Part shown: piece after piece, positions 5,126 to 6,949 of the stretch
Numbering within the stretch: position 1 is the stretch's first letter
Layout: each line of letters opens with the position of its first letter
Assembly: GCA_046760785.1 (NCBI GenBank)
Contig: JBHIET010000118.1
Coordinates: forward strand, 1 to 6,949
DNA length: 6,949 bases
From: JBHIET01 sp046760785
Lineage (GTDB): Bacteria; Chloroflexota; Anaerolineae; B4-G1
Reading direction: 5' to 3'
Notes under the pieces: generated by a model
What the model was told of the DNA's origin: nothing
Database searches by the model: none
Seen by the model: only the letters and a program-made list of their open reading frames with translations
Translations under genes and position numbers: made by a program

Positions 5126-5821
5126 ATAGCGATCCGCCCCTTGTTGACTGTAAGTCTCGTGACCTTATTGTCGCTGTTACCCCGCTCCGCTTCCCCGGCC
5201 CCCTGGCACATCTTCACATTCTGCGACGGCTCCTTCTATCTCCTGGACCTTCCACCTAGTCCCTGGATCACCCGCCCGATTAACCAACCATCCAACCAAC
5301 TACCCAACCAACCACCAACCTGGCACATCACCGCCGCAGCCCTGGCCGACGTCACCGGCGACACCGCTCCCGAGTGGGTGCTCCTCGTCTGGCGGCCCTG
5401 GCGCGATTGGCCCATCCAGCGCTGGAGCTCCGCCCCCAGCCCCATCGCCAGCTTCCATGATGCGGCAGGTCAAAGTTGCCACCTTATCCTGCTCGACCCC
5501 CGCGATCCTTCGACAAGGCTTCGACAGGCTCAGCCCAGCGGCTCAGAACACCGCGGGCGTGAAATCTGGGCCGGGTCGGCATTGCCCGCTCCGCTCCTGG
5601 CCCTGGCGGTAGGGGACGTGGACGGGGATGGGCGGGACGAGGTGGTGACGTTAGAAGGGGACTACACCACCGGTCGCAATGGCCCCGCTACCCACGTGGA
5701 CGTCTGGCGCTGGAACGGCTTCGGCTTCACGCTGGAATGGCACTCGCCCTCCGGCACTTTCCGCGAACTCCGCTTGACCAATGCGGACAACGACGGTATA
5801 CTGGACATAACCGTCCGTTGA
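5078..5821 (+). CDS. Secreted FG-GAP/VCBS-like repeat protein, unknown function
   Basis: Encodes 247 residues from GTG at 5078, which overlaps the tgt stop (GTGA), so translation is probably coupled to tgt. The first 14 residues (MSESASERVSESAN) come from the tandem repeat. A signal peptide follows: Arg16 and Arg20, a hydrophobic core at 21-34 (PLLTVSLVTLLSLL), and a likely cleavage near SASPA (37-41). Starting at TTG 5141 or GTG 5159 would lose the basic region. Three Asp-rich blade motifs resemble FG-GAP/VCBS calcium loops: DVTGDTAPEW (91-100), GDVDGDGRDEVV (179-190) and NADNDGILDI (235-244). That is too few for a full seven-blade propeller, so it may be a partial one. Residues 66-80 (RPINQPSNQLPNQPP) and 143-158 (DPSTRLRQAQPSGSEH) are encoded by repeat DNA. 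It probably acts outside the cell membrane; no ligand can be named. Confidence 0.72.
   Translation: MSESASERVSESANWRIAIRPLLTVSLVTLLSLLPRSASPAPWHIFTFCDGSFYLLDLPPSPWITRPINQPSNQLPNQPPTWHITAAALADVTGDTAPEWVLLVWRPWRDWPIQRWSSAPSPIASFHDAAGQSCHLILLDPRDPSTRLRQAQPSGSEHRGREIWAGSALPAPLLALAVGDVDGDGRDEVVTLEGDYTTGRNGPATHVDVWRWNGFGFTLEWHSPSGTFRELRLTNADNDGILDITVR
5281..5320 (+). repeat. CCAAC-type microsatellite inside the FG-GAP gene
   Basis: Degenerate tandem CCAACCAA/CCAAC units with interspersed T encode the Asn-Gln-Pro stretch around residues 69-80. The open frame is kept. The sequence is unlike the surrounding GC-rich codons. Confidence 0.8.
5506..5550 (+). repeat. Dispersed CTTCGACA...CTCAG repeat inside the FG-GAP gene
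   Basis: TCCTTCGACAAGG, CTTCGACAGGCTCAG and CGGCTCAGAACA follow one another. The core CCTTCGA-A...CTCAG is shared with the right arm of the intergenic palindrome at 1664-1745. The 45-nt stretch is a multiple of three and encodes STRLRQAQPSGSEH without breaking the frame. Confidence 0.6.
5774..5802 (+). promoter_or_regulatory. Promoter for the lipoprotein gene, inside the preceding gene
   Basis: TTGACC (5774-5779) and TATACT (5797-5802) each match 5 of 6 consensus bases and are exactly 17 nt apart. Transcription would begin near 5809, about 60 nt before the ATG at 5870. The boxes overlap the last codons of the FG-GAP gene. Confidence 0.6.
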
Positions 5822-5869
5822 AGTAGGGACAGATCTTGCGCCTGCCCTAACAGTGAGGATGAAGGAGAA

Positions 5870-6868
5870 ATGTACCGTTCAGTCAAACCAAACAAACTCC
5901 CGTTTTTGGCCCTGGGCCTTTTGATCGTCGCGTCACTTGCTTGCCAGGCAGTGACAGAGCCTACGCCCACGCCACCGGTTACGCCGTCCACCGAAGCATC
6001 GTCGCCGGTGCCCACCGAAACGCCGACTGTGCAGCCTACAGCAGTGCCGACAGAGGTGCCGACTGAAGTTCCGACTGCGACATCAGCCCCGCTCCCTACG
6101 GCCACTGAACAACCGGCGGCCCCAGAGCTAGCCATAGTATCCTTTACTGTTGACGTGGAGGACATTGCCACAGGCAAGCGGTTGACCTTCGACTGGCAGA
6201 CGACCGGCGCCACCAGGGTCGTCATCTGGAGCGGCACCAAGCAACGCTTCCCCGATGCGTGGGCCGGGCCGCCCAATGGCACACTCACCCAGGAGGTCAC
6301 CTTCACCTACTATCGCAATCCGCTGATGACCCTGGTGGCCTACGACGACGAGGGCAACCAGGCTTCCCAATCGGTCACCGTCGAGTGGCCATGCACGCAC
6401 GACTACTTCTTCCCGGCCGACTTCTCCGTCTGTCCCTCGTCCGAGGCGAGCCCGACCTGGGCGGCGGAACAACCGTTCGAGCACGGGCGCATGCTCTGGC
6501 TGGAGAAAGCCGACGCCGACAATCCGGTGCTCGAAGGGGTGATTTTTGTGTTCTACGCCGATGGCAGGTGCGAGCGACACGACGACACCTGGACGGAAGG
6601 CATGCCCGAAAGCGACCCCGCGTTCGTGCCTCCGGCCGGGCTGCTGCAACCGATTCGGGGGTTCGGCAAACTCTGGCGTGAGAACGCCGACGTGCGCGAC
6701 CGGCTGGGCTGGGCGACGGCTCCAGAGCAGGGTTTCGATACGACCTGGCAGGCGCAGATTCAGGAATCCATCGGCGGCGTTGCCTTCGTGCGCGCACTCG
6801 ACGGTCGGATCATCCAGATCAACGGCTGGGATGCAGGTGTAGGCACCTGGCAGCATGTGACGCCCTGA
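5870..6868 (+). CDS. Lipoprotein with Thr/Pro linker, Ig-like domain and LGFP-like C terminus
   Basis: Encodes 332 residues. A basic N terminus (Arg3, Lys6, Lys9) and a hydrophobic core lead to SLAC with Cys25 as the likely lipidated residue; the lipobox is not the strict L-A/S-G/A-C form but is common in Chloroflexota. Residues 30-84 are a Thr/Pro/Glu-rich linker (PTPTPPVTPSTE, VPTEVPTEVPTATSAPLP) that spaces the domains from the membrane. Residues 86-173 look like an Ig-like or PKD-like beta-sandwich (LTFDWQTTGATRVVIWSG, then VEW). Residues 198-319 hold a region with QPFEHGRMLWL, GVIFVFYADGRCERHDDTW, PPAGLLQPIRGFGKLWR and RDRLGWATAPEQG, resembling LGFP-type repeats of surface proteins. Four cysteines (175, 188, 234 and lipid Cys25) may include a disulfide. 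AAGGAG lies only 2 nt before the ATG, closer than usual. Probably surface-anchored; the ligand is unknown. Confidence 0.82.
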   Translation: MYRSVKPNKLPFLALGLLIVASLACQAVTEPTPTPPVTPSTEASSPVPTETPTVQPTAVPTEVPTEVPTATSAPLPTATEQPAAPELAIVSFTVDVEDIATGKRLTFDWQTTGATRVVIWSGTKQRFPDAWAGPPNGTLTQEVTFTYYRNPLMTLVAYDDEGNQASQSVTVEWPCTHDYFFPADFSVCPSSEASPTWAAEQPFEHGRMLWLEKADADNPVLEGVIFVFYADGRCERHDDTWTEGMPESDPAFVPPAGLLQPIRGFGKLWRENADVRDRLGWATAPEQGFDTTWQAQIQESIGGVAFVRALDGRIIQINGWDAGVGTWQHVTP

Positions 6869-6896
6869 GGTATGCTGTCGTAGCTTTGAGTTTTCT

Positions 6897-6948
6897 GAGA
6901 GCCTTTCGCAATTCAAACTGCCAGACTGCGGAAGTCTCGAAGGTGCTC
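6897..6948. repeat. Possible nested palindrome at the window end
   Basis: Outer arms GAGAGCCTTTCG (6897-6908) and CGAAGGTGCTC (6938-6948) pair imperfectly. An inner hairpin AGACT-GCGGA-AGTCT lies at 6923-6937. No T-run is visible before the window ends, so a terminator role for the lipoprotein gene cannot be confirmed; a dispersed intergenic repeat is equally likely. Confidence 0.35.
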
Positions 6949-6949
6949 C

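Noticed and set aside
6128..6916. 262-residue minus-strand open frame opposite the lipoprotein gene
   Set aside because: It is antisense to a clear lipoprotein with signal sequence and domain structure; its own translation shows no domain.

Overview
The window looks like chromosomal DNA from a Gram-variable, GC-rich bacterium of the phylum Chloroflexota, most likely class Anaerolineae. The reasons are the lipoprotein with a long Thr/Pro linker, the DUF4013/DUF4126/DUF4190/DUF2085 membrane proteins, the short 8-bp and CCAAC-type tandem tracts that run into genes, and a CTTCGA...CTCAGGA-type dispersed repeat. This assignment is inference from protein style, not from a marker gene.

Layout. (1) Positions 1-652, minus strand: the left end of a broken IS3-family insertion sequence, with terminal repeat, promoter and intact orfA. 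Its orfB stops after 58 codons, followed by a possible scrap of a second transposase. (2) 653-1558, plus strand: a DUF2085 membrane protein with a TATAAT box just upstream and almost no leader. (3) 1559-1824: an intergenic region with a good promoter and an imperfect 82-nt inverted repeat. (4) 1825-3894: four small membrane proteins in a row on the plus strand (DUF4013, DUF4126, DUF4190 and a 65-residue single-span protein), three of them with strong Shine-Dalgarno sequences. (5) 3960-5081: tgt, tRNA-guanine transglycosylase of the queuosine pathway, complete with catalytic and zinc residues. (6) 5046-5125: an 8-bp/16-bp tandem repeat that supplies both the tgt stop and the start of the next gene. 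(7) 5078-5821: a secreted FG-GAP/VCBS-like protein whose coding sequence carries three low-complexity or repeat-derived insertions. (8) 5870-6868: a lipoprotein with a Thr/Pro linker, an Ig-like domain and an LGFP-like C-terminal region, with a strong promoter inside the end of the preceding gene. (9) 6869-6949: a possible nested palindrome at the window edge.

The only gene with a well-defined biochemical role is tgt. Region 4 may be a small envelope or membrane module, but nothing in the sequence fixes its function. The most interesting observation is the repeat at the tgt/FG-GAP junction. Its 16-bp period puts a TGA and a GTG in every reading frame, so the junction keeps a stop and a start whatever the number of repeat units. 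I do not see a clear undescribed defence or biosynthetic system here.
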